DNA from: Pseudomonadota bacterium | GTDB taxonomy: Bacteria > Pseudomonadota > Gammaproteobacteria > Burkholderiales > Burkholderiaceae_B | DNA: 64,000 nucleotides | Direction: 5' to 3' | Assembly (NCBI GenBank): GCA_023387815.1 | Contig: JAEWHK010000037.1 | Span: forward strand, 1-64,000 | Shown: one piece after another, positions 51,415 to 60,973 of the stretch | How positions within the stretch are numbered: position 1 is the stretch's first letter | Layout of the letters: the number at the start of each line of letters is the position of its first letter | Translations under genes and position numbers: made by a program | The notes under the pieces: generated by a model | The model's input: only the letters and a program-made list of their open reading frames with translations | Database searches by the model: none | Told to the model about the DNA's origin: nothing

Positions 51415-54400
51415 CTAGGCAATGGTCATCAGACTGGCGTTACCACCGGCGGCGGCCGTGTTGGTGCTGATGCTCTGTTCATGGACCAGACCACTCACAG
51501 CATAGCGCTGGCCATGAATGACTTCATCAGACTGCAGACCCTGGGCGATGATGATGGGGCCTTTTCTTGCCGCCAGCTCCAGGTTCAGTTGCCGCAGCGT
51601 ATCGCCATCCCCTTCAAACACGGCAGCATCAAACGCCGCCTGCGCAACTTTTTCCGGAGCCACATACTCAACGCGGGCGCGTTTGTCTGCGGGCACCGCT
51701 GCCTCGACCCAGTCGCGCACCGAAGGTGCTTCAACAAACAGGGCGCGGTTGCCGGTTTCCAGAATCTGTTCGAGCTGCAGGCGGGCGCCATCGGATGACG
51801 CAGGCCAGGCCAGAACCGTGCCCCGTGGTACCAGACGATAGACATTGGTCTCGCCGGTCGGGCCGGGCAACGCCGTACCTGCCGGATTCAGTCCGGGAAG
51901 GTCGATGCCGCGTGGCATATCATCATTTCCTTCAGACAGCAGGCGATACAGATAGAGCGGACCGCCGGCTTTGGGGCCGGTACCTGACAGGCCCTGGCCG
52001 CCAAAGGGCTGTACACCCACCACGGCACCCACAATATTACGGTTGACATAAATATTGCCGGCATGGATGCGATCGCAGACGCGACCAATGGTCTCGTCGA
52101 TACGCGAATGGATGCCAAAGGTCAGACCGTAGCCGGTGGCATTGATTTTGTCGATCAGTGCATCCAATTCGGCGCGCTTGTAACGGATCACGTGCAGCAC
52201 AGGACCAAAGACTTCGCGCTCCAGTTCGCTGATGTCATTCAGTTCGATGATGGCAGGAGAAACAAAGGTGCCATGTTCGGTTGTGCGATCCAGCGGCAGC
52301 TGCTCGACAACATGACCGGACTGGCGCATTTTCAGGATATGACGTTCGATGATCTGGCGAGCCTGTTCATCGATCACGGGTCCGACATCGGTAGACAATA
52401 GATCAGGGCAGCCCACAGACAGTTCCTTCATGGCGCCCTTGATCATGTTCAGAACATGATCTGCCGCGTCTTCCTGAATGCACAGCACGCGCAGGGCAGA
52501 GCAGCGCTGGCCGGCCGAATCGAAAGCTGAGTTGAGCACATCGTAAACAACCTGTTCAGCCAGGGCAGATGAATCCACAATCAGCGCGTTTTGTCCGCCC
52601 GTCTCGGCAATCAGCGGAATAGGATGACCATGGTTGTCCAGGCGACCAGCCAGTTTGCCGGCGATGATGCGTGCCACGTCTGTCGAGCCGGTGAACATCA
52701 CACCGCGAATCGCGGGATGTGAAACCAGCTGATCTCCCACGGTTTCTCCCTGACCGGGCAGCAGTTGTACCGCTTCCTTCGGAATACCGGCCTCGTGCAG
52801 GATGGCAACCGCCTGGGCGGCGATCAGAGGAGTCTGCTCGGCGGGTTTGGCCAGAACGGTATTGCCGGCAGCCAGGGCGGCACTGACCTGTCCTGTAAAG
52901 ATAGCCAGCGGGAAGTTCCACGGGCTGATACACAGCACCGGACCCAGGGGTCGATGACGGTCTTCGCTGAAGTTGTCCTCAATCTGATCCGCGTAGTAAC
53001 GCAGAAAATCCACGGCCTCGCGCACTTCTGCAATGGCGTTGGGTAAAGACTTGCCGGCCTCACGAACGATCAGACCCAGCAGGGGCTGCATGCGAGACTC
53101 CAGCAACTGCGCGGCGCGGCGCAAGGCTTTTGCACGGTCTTCCACCGGTGTGGCCTGCCAGATGGGCGCCATGGCAACAGCCGCATCCACGGCCTGAGTG
53201 ACATCTTCTGGCGTGGCTTCAATGACTTCGCCCACCACATCGCGATGATCCGCGGGGTTGAGCATGGGTTTGCGTCTGGCGGCCTTGTCTTCGTCATCGG
53301 AAGTCTCATAAAGCGTCGGCGCGGCCAGCCACGGTTGTGTGGCGCCGTTAAGCAGGGCAGCAGCCAGTGAACCCAGGCGATGTTCGTTGCTCAGGTCGAT
53401 GCCGCTGGAGTTGCGACGTCCCGGTTCGCCGTCAATGTTATACAGATCACGAGGCAGCGGGATTTTGTCGTGCGGCGCGCCCAGCGGCTGGATCGCGCTG
53501 GCCACTTCGATGGGGTTGGCAATCAGGGTGTTGATATCGATGCTTTCGTCTCCGATCTGGTTGACAAAAGACGTGTTGGCGCCGTTCTCCAGCAGACGAC
53601 GAACCAGATAGGCCAGCAGGGTTTCGTGCGTGCCAACGGGGGCGTAGATCCGGCATGGACGGTTGAGTTTTTTGCTGCCGACCACTTCCGAATACAGCGG
53701 TTCACCCATGCCGTGCAGGCACTGGAACTCGTACTGACCGGGGTAATAATTGCTGCCTGCCAGATGGTAAATGGCAGAAAGCGTCTGGGCATTATGCGTG
53801 GCAAACTGTGGATATACGGCATCGGGCGCCGCAAGCAGCTTGCGGGCGCAGGCCAGATAGGACACATCGGTGTAGACCTTGCGCGTATACACAGGATAAC
53901 CTTCGAGCCCATCGAGCTGGGCACGCTTGATTTCCGTATCCCAGTAAGCTCCTTTGACCAGACGGATCATCAGGCGATGACGCGTGCGCCGTCCCAGATC
54001 GATCACGTAGTCAATCACAAACGGCGCCCGTTTCTGGTATGCCTGGATGACAAAGCCGATGCCGTTCCAGCCTTCAAATTCCCGCGTTGCGCACAGCGCC
54101 TCCAGCAGGTCCAGTGACAGTTCCAGTCTGTCTGCTTCTTCTGCATCAATGTTCAGACCAATATCGTAGGAACGGGCGAGTCGCGTGAGGGAAACCAGAC
54201 GAGGCAACAGTTCGCTGATGACACGCTCGCGCTGTGCGCGGCTGTAGCGTGGGTGCAGGGCCGACAGTTTGATAGAAATGCCGGGACCTTCGTAAATGCC
54301 GCGGCCGCCCGAGGCCTTGCCGATGGCGTGAATGGCCTGTTCGTAGGATTCGTAATAGCGCTGGGCATCGGCTGCTGTGGTAGCCGCTTCACCCAGCATG

Positions 54401-55239
54401 TCGTAGCTGTAGCGGAAGCCCTCGGCTTCAAACTTGCGACTGTTGGCCAGGGCGGAAGAAATGGTCTGACCAGACACAAACTGTTCGCCCATCATGCGCA
54501 TGGCCATGTTCACGCCCTGACGGATCAGCGGTTCGCCGCCTTTGGCAATCATGCGCGTGAGCGCTTTGGACAGATTCTGTTCGCTGTTGACGGCGACCAG
54601 TCTGCCGGTCAGCATCAGGCCCCACGTCGCGGCGTTGACAAACAGGGAGGGGGAACTGCCCATATGGGATTTCCAGTCGCCATGACTGATTTTGTCCCGG
54701 ATCAATGCATCGCGCGTTGCCCTGTCTGGGATGCGAAGCAGTGCTTCAGCCAGACACATCAGGGCCACGCCTTCCTGGCTGGACAGGGCAAACTCCTGAA
54801 TCAGACTTTCCACGCCGCCGCCGGGGCTCTTGTCTTTCAGTGATTTGACCAGTTTCAGAGCCAGTTCGCGCGTCTGTTCCGGTTTGACTATGGCTGCCTG
54901 ATCCAGCAGCAAGGGGACACATTCCGGTTCGGGGCGGCGGTAGGCAGAGGTGATTGCCGCACGCAGCACCGATTGCGGCTGCACATCCTGACCGAACTCA
55001 TAGAATGGCGGCTTGCGGCTGTCGCCGACCGGCACGACGGCGCTGTCGTTGTCGCTGCTGCCAGGCGTCAGGTGGCGCAATTCGTCTGGCGTCATACCGC
55101 GTTCAATCTGATCCAGGTAAGTCAGCAGCGCCTGCTTGTGCAGCCAATGGGGCGTACAGTTCAGTTTATCTGCATGATATTGAAGGCGATTTTTCAGGTC
55201 CGGATCGACCTTGATGCCGAGCGTGGTAGTCGTAGCCAT
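51415..55239 (-). CDS. putA: Trifunctional proline dehydrogenase / P5C dehydrogenase / repressor PutA
   Basis: A 1274-residue enzyme that converts proline to glutamate. The first ~50 residues form a ribbon-helix-helix DNA-binding domain (TTTTLGIKVDPDLKNRLQYHADKLNCTPHWLHKQAL in outline). Residues ~180-500 are the FAD proline dehydrogenase (RYSYDMLGEAATT, YEGPGISIKLSALHPRY, FQCLHGMGEPLY). Residues ~560-1010 are the aldehyde dehydrogenase with IAETGGQNALIVDSS and the catalytic Cys 913 in AGQRCSALRV. The presence of the DNA-binding domain means it can repress putP and putA. The start at 55239 is the first ATG; a TTG lies at 55245. Upstream lies the GGTTAAC array. Confidence 0.95.
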   Translation of the reverse strand: MATTTTLGIKVDPDLKNRLQYHADKLNCTPHWLHKQALLTYLDQIERGMTPDELRHLTPGSSDNDSAVVPVGDSRKPPFYEFGQDVQPQSVLRAAITSAYRRPEPECVPLLLDQAAIVKPEQTRELALKLVKSLKDKSPGGGVESLIQEFALSSQEGVALMCLAEALLRIPDRATRDALIRDKISHGDWKSHMGSSPSLFVNAATWGLMLTGRLVAVNSEQNLSKALTRMIAKGGEPLIRQGVNMAMRMMGEQFVSGQTISSALANSRKFEAEGFRYSYDMLGEAATTAADAQRYYESYEQAIHAIGKASGGRGIYEGPGISIKLSALHPRYSRAQRERVISELLPRLVSLTRLARSYDIGLNIDAEEADRLELSLDLLEALCATREFEGWNGIGFVIQAYQKRAPFVIDYVIDLGRRTRHRLMIRLVKGAYWDTEIKRAQLDGLEGYPVYTRKVYTDVSYLACARKLLAAPDAVYPQFATHNAQTLSAIYHLAGSNYYPGQYEFQCLHGMGEPLYSEVVGSKKLNRPCRIYAPVGTHETLLAYLVRRLLENGANTSFVNQIGDESIDINTLIANPIEVASAIQPLGAPHDKIPLPRDLYNIDGEPGRRNSSGIDLSNEHRLGSLAAALLNGATQPWLAAPTLYETSDDEDKAARRKPMLNPADHRDVVGEVIEATPEDVTQAVDAAVAMAPIWQATPVEDRAKALRRAAQLLESRMQPLLGLIVREAGKSLPNAIAEVREAVDFLRYYADQIEDNFSEDRHRPLGPVLCISPWNFPLAIFTGQVSAALAAGNTVLAKPAEQTPLIAAQAVAILHEAGIPKEAVQLLPGQGETVGDQLVSHPAIRGVMFTGSTDVARIIAGKLAGRLDNHGHPIPLIAETGGQNALIVDSSALAEQVVYDVLNSAFDSAGQRCSALRVLCIQEDAADHVLNMIKGAMKELSVGCPDLLSTDVGPVIDEQARQIIERHILKMRQSGHVVEQLPLDRTTEHGTFVSPAIIELNDISELEREVFGPVLHVIRYKRAELDALIDKINATGYGLTFGIHSRIDETIGRVCDRIHAGNIYVNRNIVGAVVGVQPFGGQGLSGTGPKAGGPLYLYRLLSEGNDDMPRGIDLPGLNPAGTALPGPTGETNVYRLVPRGTVLAWPASSDGARLQLEQILETGNRALFVEAPSVRDWVEAAVPADKRARVEYVAPEKVAQAAFDAAVFEGDGDTLRQLNLELAARKGPIIIAQGLQSDEVIHGQRYAVSGLVHEQSISTNTAAAGGNASLMTIA

Positions 55240-55305
55240 GTGCAACTCGAATGAGGGTTGGATGAATGACGTTGAGCGTACCGAATCCGATGAAAAAAGA
55301 ATATT

Positions 55306-55391
55306 AGGGTTAACCCTTTTATAAGAGGGTTAACCAATGGATTTTAGGGAATTATTTTCGTTTGATTCTGGTGGGAAGTCGAGGTTAACCC
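55306..55391. promoter_or_regulatory. Three GGTTAAC operator-like sites upstream of putA
   Basis: GGTTAAC occurs at 55308-55314, inside the 12-bp palindrome AGGGTTAACCCT (55306-55317), at 55328-55334, and at 55383-55389. They lie 69, 89 and 144 bp upstream of the putA start. The last overlaps the stop codon of ubiA. The array copies that of putP. Confidence 0.75.
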
Positions 55392-56311
55392 ACGGTTTGC
55401 AACAGGGTGCCACCCAGCGAGCCTGCCACCAGCAGGCTGCCCGTCCAGATATTGGCGCGAAACAGCGCAAAACTACGATCCGGCTTTTGCAGATCAAAGG
55501 TGGAAAGCTGCCAGTAAAAGTGCGCGGCGATGGCCACCATGAACACATAGTACAGCCAGCCAAAGCCCAGCATGATGCCTGGGATGGTCCACAATACGAC
55601 GGTCGCCGCATAAAAGCCAATCAGCCAGATCAGGCCCTGATCCCGGAAGCGCAGGGCGGTGGAGCGCAGACCCAGCTGTTCATCGTCCTTCATATCCGTG
55701 TAGGCGTAAATGGTGTCGTAGCCAATCTGCCAGGTCACCGCACCCATCCACATCAGGACGGCGGCCAGCGGCACCGTGTTCTGAGTATCCGACCAGGCCA
55801 TCAGCATCCCCCAGTTAAAGGCGATGCCAAGCACAAGCTGCGGCCAGTATGTGAAGCGCTTGCACAGAGGGTAAATGAAAACGAGCGGCACCAGGGCAAG
55901 CGCAAGCCAGCGGCTGTAGCTGTTGATGAAAAAGAGCAGCAGGGCGGCGACGGCCAGCTGGGCGATCAGAAAGGCAATGGCCTGCTTCAGGGTGATCTGT
56001 CCGCTGGTCAGAGGACGAAAGCGCGTGCGCTCAACATGTTTGTCAAAATTCCTATCGCAAATGTCATTGATGGTGCAGCCCACACTGCGCATCAGCAGGG
56101 CACCCAGACAGAACACGACAAAACGCAGCAGGGTAGGAATGCCATACTGCGCCTGAATCAGCGCAGCAATGCAGGGTAAAAGTGTAAGCCAGGTGCCCAC
56201 TGGGCGATCCAGACGACACAGGCGCGCATAAGGACGCCAGGACCGGGGCAGATAATGCTCTACCCAGTCATTGTGGCGGATGTCGTTCAGATCGGGGTTC
56301 GTGCTGGCCAT
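55385..56311 (-). CDS. ubiA: 4-hydroxybenzoate polyprenyltransferase UbiA
   Basis: A 308-residue membrane prenyltransferase of ubiquinone biosynthesis. The first Asp-rich motif NDICDRNFDKHVERTRFRPL (~residues 81-100) binds the polyprenyl diphosphate with Mg2+; a second, DTIYAYTDMKDDEQLG, lies near 195. About eight membrane helices are expected. It attaches the polyprenyl chain to 4-hydroxybenzoate. The stop codon lies in the distal put operator site. It is followed by putA on the same strand but with an operator-bearing gap of 145 bp. Confidence 0.94.
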   Translation of the reverse strand: MASTNPDLNDIRHNDWVEHYLPRSWRPYARLCRLDRPVGTWLTLLPCIAALIQAQYGIPTLLRFVVFCLGALLMRSVGCTINDICDRNFDKHVERTRFRPLTSGQITLKQAIAFLIAQLAVAALLLFFINSYSRWLALALVPLVFIYPLCKRFTYWPQLVLGIAFNWGMLMAWSDTQNTVPLAAVLMWMGAVTWQIGYDTIYAYTDMKDDEQLGLRSTALRFRDQGLIWLIGFYAATVVLWTIPGIMLGFGWLYYVFMVAIAAHFYWQLSTFDLQKPDRSFALFRANIWTGSLLVAGSLGGTLLQTVG

Positions 56312-56581
56312 AGGTGTAACAGAGTCGGGCTTGAGGTTTGTGTCGAGGCGACGAAAAAGGCAATTTTAAAGGTTTTGCCCGGTCGGGGCGACAATCGGGC
56401 GCGGACCGGGCAATTTCCGTGAGATCTTGTTGTGATCGGTCGAATTCTGTCTGGCTATCTCCTGTTCAGGCATTTCCTTTCATGGCAGTCGTGATTTTGG
56501 CCTTAACGATTGATGCTTGTGGCTACAATCGTTTTTTCCCTTTTTGATTTCTCAACTTTTTTGTAAGTCAGGCCGCTACCC

Positions 56582-57070
56582 ATGTTCAGTTTCGACAATT
56601 CCCAGGGTTTTGAATCCGTTCCCGCCATGTACGACACCCTGGTCTCCCAGGCCCGTGCCCTGTTTGACGGGGAGCCGGATCAGATTGCCAATGCCGCGAA
56701 CCTGGCTGCACTGGTCTATCACACGGTACCGGATCTGAACTGGGCGGGTTTCTACTTTTATGACGGTCGGGAACTTGTGCTGGGTCCCTTTCAGGGCAAA
56801 ATCGCATGCGTGCGCATTGCTCTGGGCAAAGGTGTTTGCGGGACGGCGGCAGCCACGCGCGAAGCCCAATTGGTTCCTGATGTGAATGCGTTCCCAGGTC
56901 ATATTGCATGCGATTCCGCCTCACGATCAGAAATCGTCATTCCCCTGTTTAAAGGCGACGAACTCATTGGTGTGTGGGACGTGGACAGTCCGCGGCCTGA
57001 GCGCTTTACCGAAGAAGACAGAGCCGGCATGCAGGCGCTTTGTGATGTCTGGCTGAAGGCGCGCAAGTAA
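56582..57070 (+). CDS. msrC: Free methionine-(R)-sulfoxide reductase (GAF-domain, MsrC type)
   Basis: A 162-residue GAF-domain enzyme. Three conserved Cys are visible: in KIACVRIALGKGVCGTAA (two) and HIACDSASRSEIVIP (one). WAGFYFYDG and IGVWDVDSP frame the fold. It reduces free methionine-R-sulfoxide in the cytoplasm, recycling methionine. The length matches the family (YebR). It is a single gene, divergent from ubiA with ~270 bp between them in which I see nothing further. Confidence 0.9.
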   Translation: MFSFDNSQGFESVPAMYDTLVSQARALFDGEPDQIANAANLAALVYHTVPDLNWAGFYFYDGRELVLGPFQGKIACVRIALGKGVCGTAAATREAQLVPDVNAFPGHIACDSASRSEIVIPLFKGDELIGVWDVDSPRPERFTEEDRAGMQALCDVWLKARK

Positions 57071-57275
57071 ATATACGGGAGAATAACCGCCGGTTTGATG
57101 TATGCTCGCGCTGCGCAGTAAGCCGTCGTTATTGCGTGCGCCTGTGTCGCCAACGGCGAAGCTTGCGGTCTTGCACTACGCACAGACAAACCCTTATTTG
57201 GTGTTTACGAATTGAAATGCCATCAGCCTGTCCTTAAAATCCCCGCATCGAATTGAATACCCATAAAGGATCAGA

Positions 57276-58580
57276 ATGCCCGGTCAGATTGAATTGATCG
57301 CAACGGTACTGTTTGCGATTGCCATTGTGCACACGTTTTCCGTGCCATTTTTTGCCCGCCGCGCGCATCGGGGCGGGCCGCATTCGGGTCTGTGGCATGC
57401 CTTTTCCGAGGTGGAGGCCGTGTTCGGCCTGTGGGCTGCCATCCTCATCATCTTTATGGGCGTCACGGGCGGGCTGGACAGCGCTGTCAAGTACATGGAC
57501 TCGCGCAACTTCACCGAGCCGCTGTTTGTTTTTGCCATTATGGTGGTGGCCGCCAGCCGGCCAATACTGGTGCTGGTCGGCAGCGTAGTCAGTTATCTGG
57601 CGCGCGTCATACCGCTGCCCACAGCAGTTGCCACTTTTCTGCTCACGCTGATCCTTGTGCCGCTGGCAGGCTCGTTCATTACTGAACCTGCTGCAATGAC
57701 CTTGGCAGCGCTGCTGCTCAAGCGCGCGTTTTTCGATCACAGCAGCCACACCCGCTACAAGTACATGACGGTAGGTGTTCTGTTCGTCAATGTTTCCATT
57801 GGCGGCGTTCTCACTTCCTATGCGGCGCCTCCAGTACTGATGGTCGCTCATTCCTTTGGCTGGGACACGCTTTACATGGCAACCCACTTCGGCTGGAAGG
57901 CTGCGCTGGCGGTCGTCATCAATGCCGGCGTCCTCACATTCCTGATGCGTCGGGAACTGTTGATCGCGGGTGAACATGCCAAGGAACAGGCCAGAGCCGG
58001 TGGCGAAGCGCCTCGCGCAGCCATCCCCTGGGCCGTTATTCTGATTCATCTGGTATTTCTTGCCGGTATTGTGATTTTTTCTCACCATCCGGCCATTTTC
58101 ATGGGGCTGATGATGCTCTTTGTGGGCTATTGCACGGCCTATGAACGTTATCAGGACAGGCTCATGATCAAGGAAGCCCTCATGGTGGCCTTCTTTCTGG
58201 CTGGCCTCATTGTGCTGGGCGGTATGCAGCAATGGTGGCTGCAGGATCTGCTGGCCGGCCTGTCGCCTACGCTGCTGTACTGGGGTGCAACGGCGCTTAC
58301 GGCCATCACCGACAACGCAGCACTCACCTATCTGGGTTCGCTGGTGGAAGGCACCAACGAGGTCTGGCGGTATATGCTTGTTGCAGGGGCAGTCACAGGC
58401 GGCGGCCTGACCGTCATTGCGAATGCGCCCAATCCCGCGGGTTTTGCCATCCTTAAGGAATGTTTTCCGGATGAAGCCATTTCGCCCAAATATCTGTTCC
58501 TGGCGGCGCTGATACCCACGCTGGTCGCGGCGGCCATGTTTTTGCTGCCCGTGCAACTTCTGGGAAATACCGGCTTGTAA
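57276..58580 (+). CDS. Putative Na+/H+ antiporter-family membrane protein
   Basis: A 434-residue membrane protein with about 11-12 transmembrane helices. Motifs of the putative Na+/H+ antiporter family include FITEPAAMTLAALLL, GVLTSYAAPPVLMVA, ITDNAALTYLGSLVEG and VIANAPNPAGFAIL. The charged Asp/Asn in TDNAA is in the position of ion-binding residues in such carriers. Function in ion homeostasis is inferred from the family only. AAAGGATCAG precedes the ATG. It is 88 bp upstream of the fmdB-like gene. Confidence 0.8.
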   Translation: MPGQIELIATVLFAIAIVHTFSVPFFARRAHRGGPHSGLWHAFSEVEAVFGLWAAILIIFMGVTGGLDSAVKYMDSRNFTEPLFVFAIMVVAASRPILVLVGSVVSYLARVIPLPTAVATFLLTLILVPLAGSFITEPAAMTLAALLLKRAFFDHSSHTRYKYMTVGVLFVNVSIGGVLTSYAAPPVLMVAHSFGWDTLYMATHFGWKAALAVVINAGVLTFLMRRELLIAGEHAKEQARAGGEAPRAAIPWAVILIHLVFLAGIVIFSHHPAIFMGLMMLFVGYCTAYERYQDRLMIKEALMVAFFLAGLIVLGGMQQWWLQDLLAGLSPTLLYWGATALTAITDNAALTYLGSLVEGTNEVWRYMLVAGAVTGGGLTVIANAPNPAGFAILKECFPDEAISPKYLFLAALIPTLVAAAMFLLPVQLLGNTGL

Positions 58581-58668
58581 ATTGCGATAAAATAAGGGGT
58601 TAATTTGGGGATACGTCCCGCTATTGGCTTTCCCATTCACTTCCCCCTGATTTTTTTGCGAGTTCGTT

Positions 58669-58977
58669 GTGCCTATTTATGCATATAAATGCAGCGCCTG
58701 CGGCCATGCCAAAGATGTGCTGCAAAAAATGTCGGATGCACCGCTTTCCACCTGTCCAGAGTGCGGACAGGAAACGTTTTCCAAGCAGGTCACTGCTGCC
58801 GGTTTTCAGCTCAAAGGCTCCGGCTGGTATGTGACAGACTTCCGTGGCGGCGGTAATCAGGGCAATACGGTCCAGGGTGCCGGCAAAAGCAAATCAGACA
58901 GCGGCTCAGATGCTGCTGCGCCGGCAGCGTCCGCGGCGGCCCCTGCCAAATCCACGTCTGAAGGCAGCGCGGCCTGA
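58669..58977 (+). CDS. FmdB-type zinc-ribbon protein
   Basis: A 102-residue protein with GTG start (58669). The N-terminal ~40 residues are a zinc ribbon with two Cys pairs (YKCSACGH and STCPECGQ), followed by the conserved FQLKGSGWYVTDF and an Ala/Ser-rich tail. This small family often precedes aspS in betaproteobacteria; in several relatives, as I remember, a DUF502 membrane protein lies between them, but here there is none. Function is unknown, possibly regulatory. Confidence 0.88.
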   Translation: MPIYAYKCSACGHAKDVLQKMSDAPLSTCPECGQETFSKQVTAAGFQLKGSGWYVTDFRGGGNQGNTVQGAGKSKSDSGSDAAAPAASAAAPAKSTSEGSAA

Positions 58978-59069
58978 TCGTGTCGCCTCCTGGCGCAGTT
59001 GCACGGCCTGTGTGATCTGCGCCGGCCTCAGCATTTATTCAAAAGTTAAAGATTCTCGGAGCATTATTC

Positions 59070-60863
59070 ATGCGTACCTGCTATACCGGTCAAGTCAGCC
59101 TTGATCAGCTTGATCAAACTGTCACCCTTTTCGGCTGGGTCCATCGTCGCCGCGATCACGGTGGCGTGATTTTTATCGATCTGCGCGATCGCGAGGGCAT
59201 TGCCCAGATCGTGTTCGATCCCGATAATGAGCAGGCGTTTGCAATTGCAGAGAATCTGCGCAATGAATACTGCATCCGTGTCACCGGTCTGGTGCGTCGT
59301 CGCCCAGAGGGTACAGCCAACAAAGAACTGGTGTCCGGTGAGATTGAAGTCCTCTGCCGCGAAGTCGAGGTGCTCAATCCCTCCGTCACGCCTCCGTTCC
59401 AGCTCGACGACGAGAATCTGTCTGAAACCACAAGGCTGACGCACCGCGTTCTGGACCTGCGCCGTCCGCAGATGCAGCGCAACCTGATGCTGCGTTATCG
59501 CGTGTCCATTGAAGTGCGCAAATATCTGGACGGCCTGGGTTTTATTGATATTGAAACGCCCATGCTCACCAAGAGCACACCAGAAGGCGCCCGCGACTAT
59601 CTGGTGCCTTCACGCGTCCACGACGGCCAGTTTTTTGCCCTGCCGCAGTCTCCGCAGCTGTTCAAGCAGATGCTGATGGTGGCCGGCTTTGACCGTTACT
59701 ATCAGATCGTCAAATGCTTCCGCGACGAAGACCTGCGCGCTGATCGTCAGCCCGAATTTACCCAGATCGACTGCGAAACGTCCTTCCTGAATGAAGAGCA
59801 GATTCGCGAGATTTTTGAAGGCATGGTGCGTCACGTGTTCAAGGCAGTGCAGAACGTAGACCTCGATGCTCAGTTCCCCATCATGACCTGGGACGAAGCC
59901 ATGCGGCGCTTCGGTTCCGACAAGCCCGACATGCGCGTGCTTCTGGAATTTACCGAACTGACCGATGTCATGAAAGATGTTGATTTCAAAGTGTTTGCGA
60001 CGGCTGCAACGCAACAGGGTGGCCGTGTGGTCGCACTGCGTGTTCCCGGCGGCGCGGCACTGTCACGCAAGGAAATTGACGATTACACCCAGTTTGTCAG
60101 TATCTATGGCGCCAAGGGTCTGGCGTGGATCAAGGTCAACGATCCTGCTGCGGGCCGCGACGGTTTGCAATCGCCCATCGTGAAAAATCTGCACGATGCA
60201 GCCATCAGCGAAATTCTGACACGCTCCGGTGCAGCGGCAGGCGACATCATCTTCTTTGGTGCCGACAAGGCCAAGATTGTGAACGACGCCATGGGCGCAC
60301 TGCGCGTCAAACTCGGCCACAGTGATTTTGCCAAGTCTTCAGGTCTCTTCGAAGATACCTGGAAACCGCTGTGGGTGGTGGACTTCCCCATGTTCGAATA
60401 CGACGAAGAGGAAGGCCGCTATTTCGCTGCACACCATCCGTTCACCAGCCCCAAAGACGGACACGAAGACTTTCTTACCACTGATCCATCCAAAGCCTAT
60501 GCCAAGGCTTATGACCTGGTTCTGAATGGCTGGGAAGTGGGTGGCGGCTCGGTTCGTATCCACCGAGAAGAAGTTCAGAGCAAGGTATTCCGCGCCCTGA
60601 ATATCAGCAACGAAGAGGCACGTGCCAAATTCGGCTTCCTGCTGGATGCGCTGCAGTACGGTGCGCCTCCGCACGGTGGTCTGGCTCTGGGTCTGGATCG
60701 TCTGGTTACCATGATGGCCGGCGCCGAATCCATTCGCGATGTGATCGCGTTCCCCAAAACCCAGCGGGCACAATGTCTGCTAACACAGGCACCATCACCT
60801 GTTGATGAGAAGCAATTGCGCGAATTGCATATTCGTCTGCGCAACAAAACCGTGGTGCAATAA
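59070..60863 (+). CDS. aspS: Aspartyl-tRNA synthetase
   Basis: A 597-residue class II synthetase. The N-terminal OB fold (residues ~1-105) binds the anticodon, with LFGWVHRRRDHGGVIFIDLRDREG. The catalytic core has FIDIETPMLTKSTPEGARDY, FRDEDLRADRQPEFTQID and the C-terminal GLALGLDRLVTMM (motif 3). The bacterial GAD insertion is present between ~290 and 420. It charges tRNA-Asp. It is followed by a strong terminator, so it ends the fmdB-aspS unit. Confidence 0.97.
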   Translation: MRTCYTGQVSLDQLDQTVTLFGWVHRRRDHGGVIFIDLRDREGIAQIVFDPDNEQAFAIAENLRNEYCIRVTGLVRRRPEGTANKELVSGEIEVLCREVEVLNPSVTPPFQLDDENLSETTRLTHRVLDLRRPQMQRNLMLRYRVSIEVRKYLDGLGFIDIETPMLTKSTPEGARDYLVPSRVHDGQFFALPQSPQLFKQMLMVAGFDRYYQIVKCFRDEDLRADRQPEFTQIDCETSFLNEEQIREIFEGMVRHVFKAVQNVDLDAQFPIMTWDEAMRRFGSDKPDMRVLLEFTELTDVMKDVDFKVFATAATQQGGRVVALRVPGGAALSRKEIDDYTQFVSIYGAKGLAWIKVNDPAAGRDGLQSPIVKNLHDAAISEILTRSGAAAGDIIFFGADKAKIVNDAMGALRVKLGHSDFAKSSGLFEDTWKPLWVVDFPMFEYDEEEGRYFAAHHPFTSPKDGHEDFLTTDPSKAYAKAYDLVLNGWEVGGGSVRIHREEVQSKVFRALNISNEEARAKFGFLLDALQYGAPPHGGLALGLDRLVTMMAGAESIRDVIAFPKTQRAQCLLTQAPSPVDEKQLRELHIRLRNKTVVQ

Positions 60864-60878
60864 AACGGCAGCAAAGAA

Positions 60879-60911
60879 AAGCCAGAATTCATTGAGTTCT
60901 GGCTTTTTTTT
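60879..60911 (+). terminator. Rho-independent terminator after aspS
   Basis: AAGCCAGAA pairs with TTCTGGCTT around a nine-base loop, followed by a run of eight or more T (60904-60912). Confidence 0.9.
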
Positions 60912-60973
60912 CGGGCCTCGCTCAGAAGGTACCCATCCACAAGACTATAATTTTGTTTTTCAGGAGAGAAAAA

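Noticed and set aside
57234..58640. 468-codon open frame on the minus strand opposite the antiporter gene
   Set aside because: The product is rich in Gln, His and Arg with no membrane or enzyme features, while the + strand encodes a clear membrane protein.
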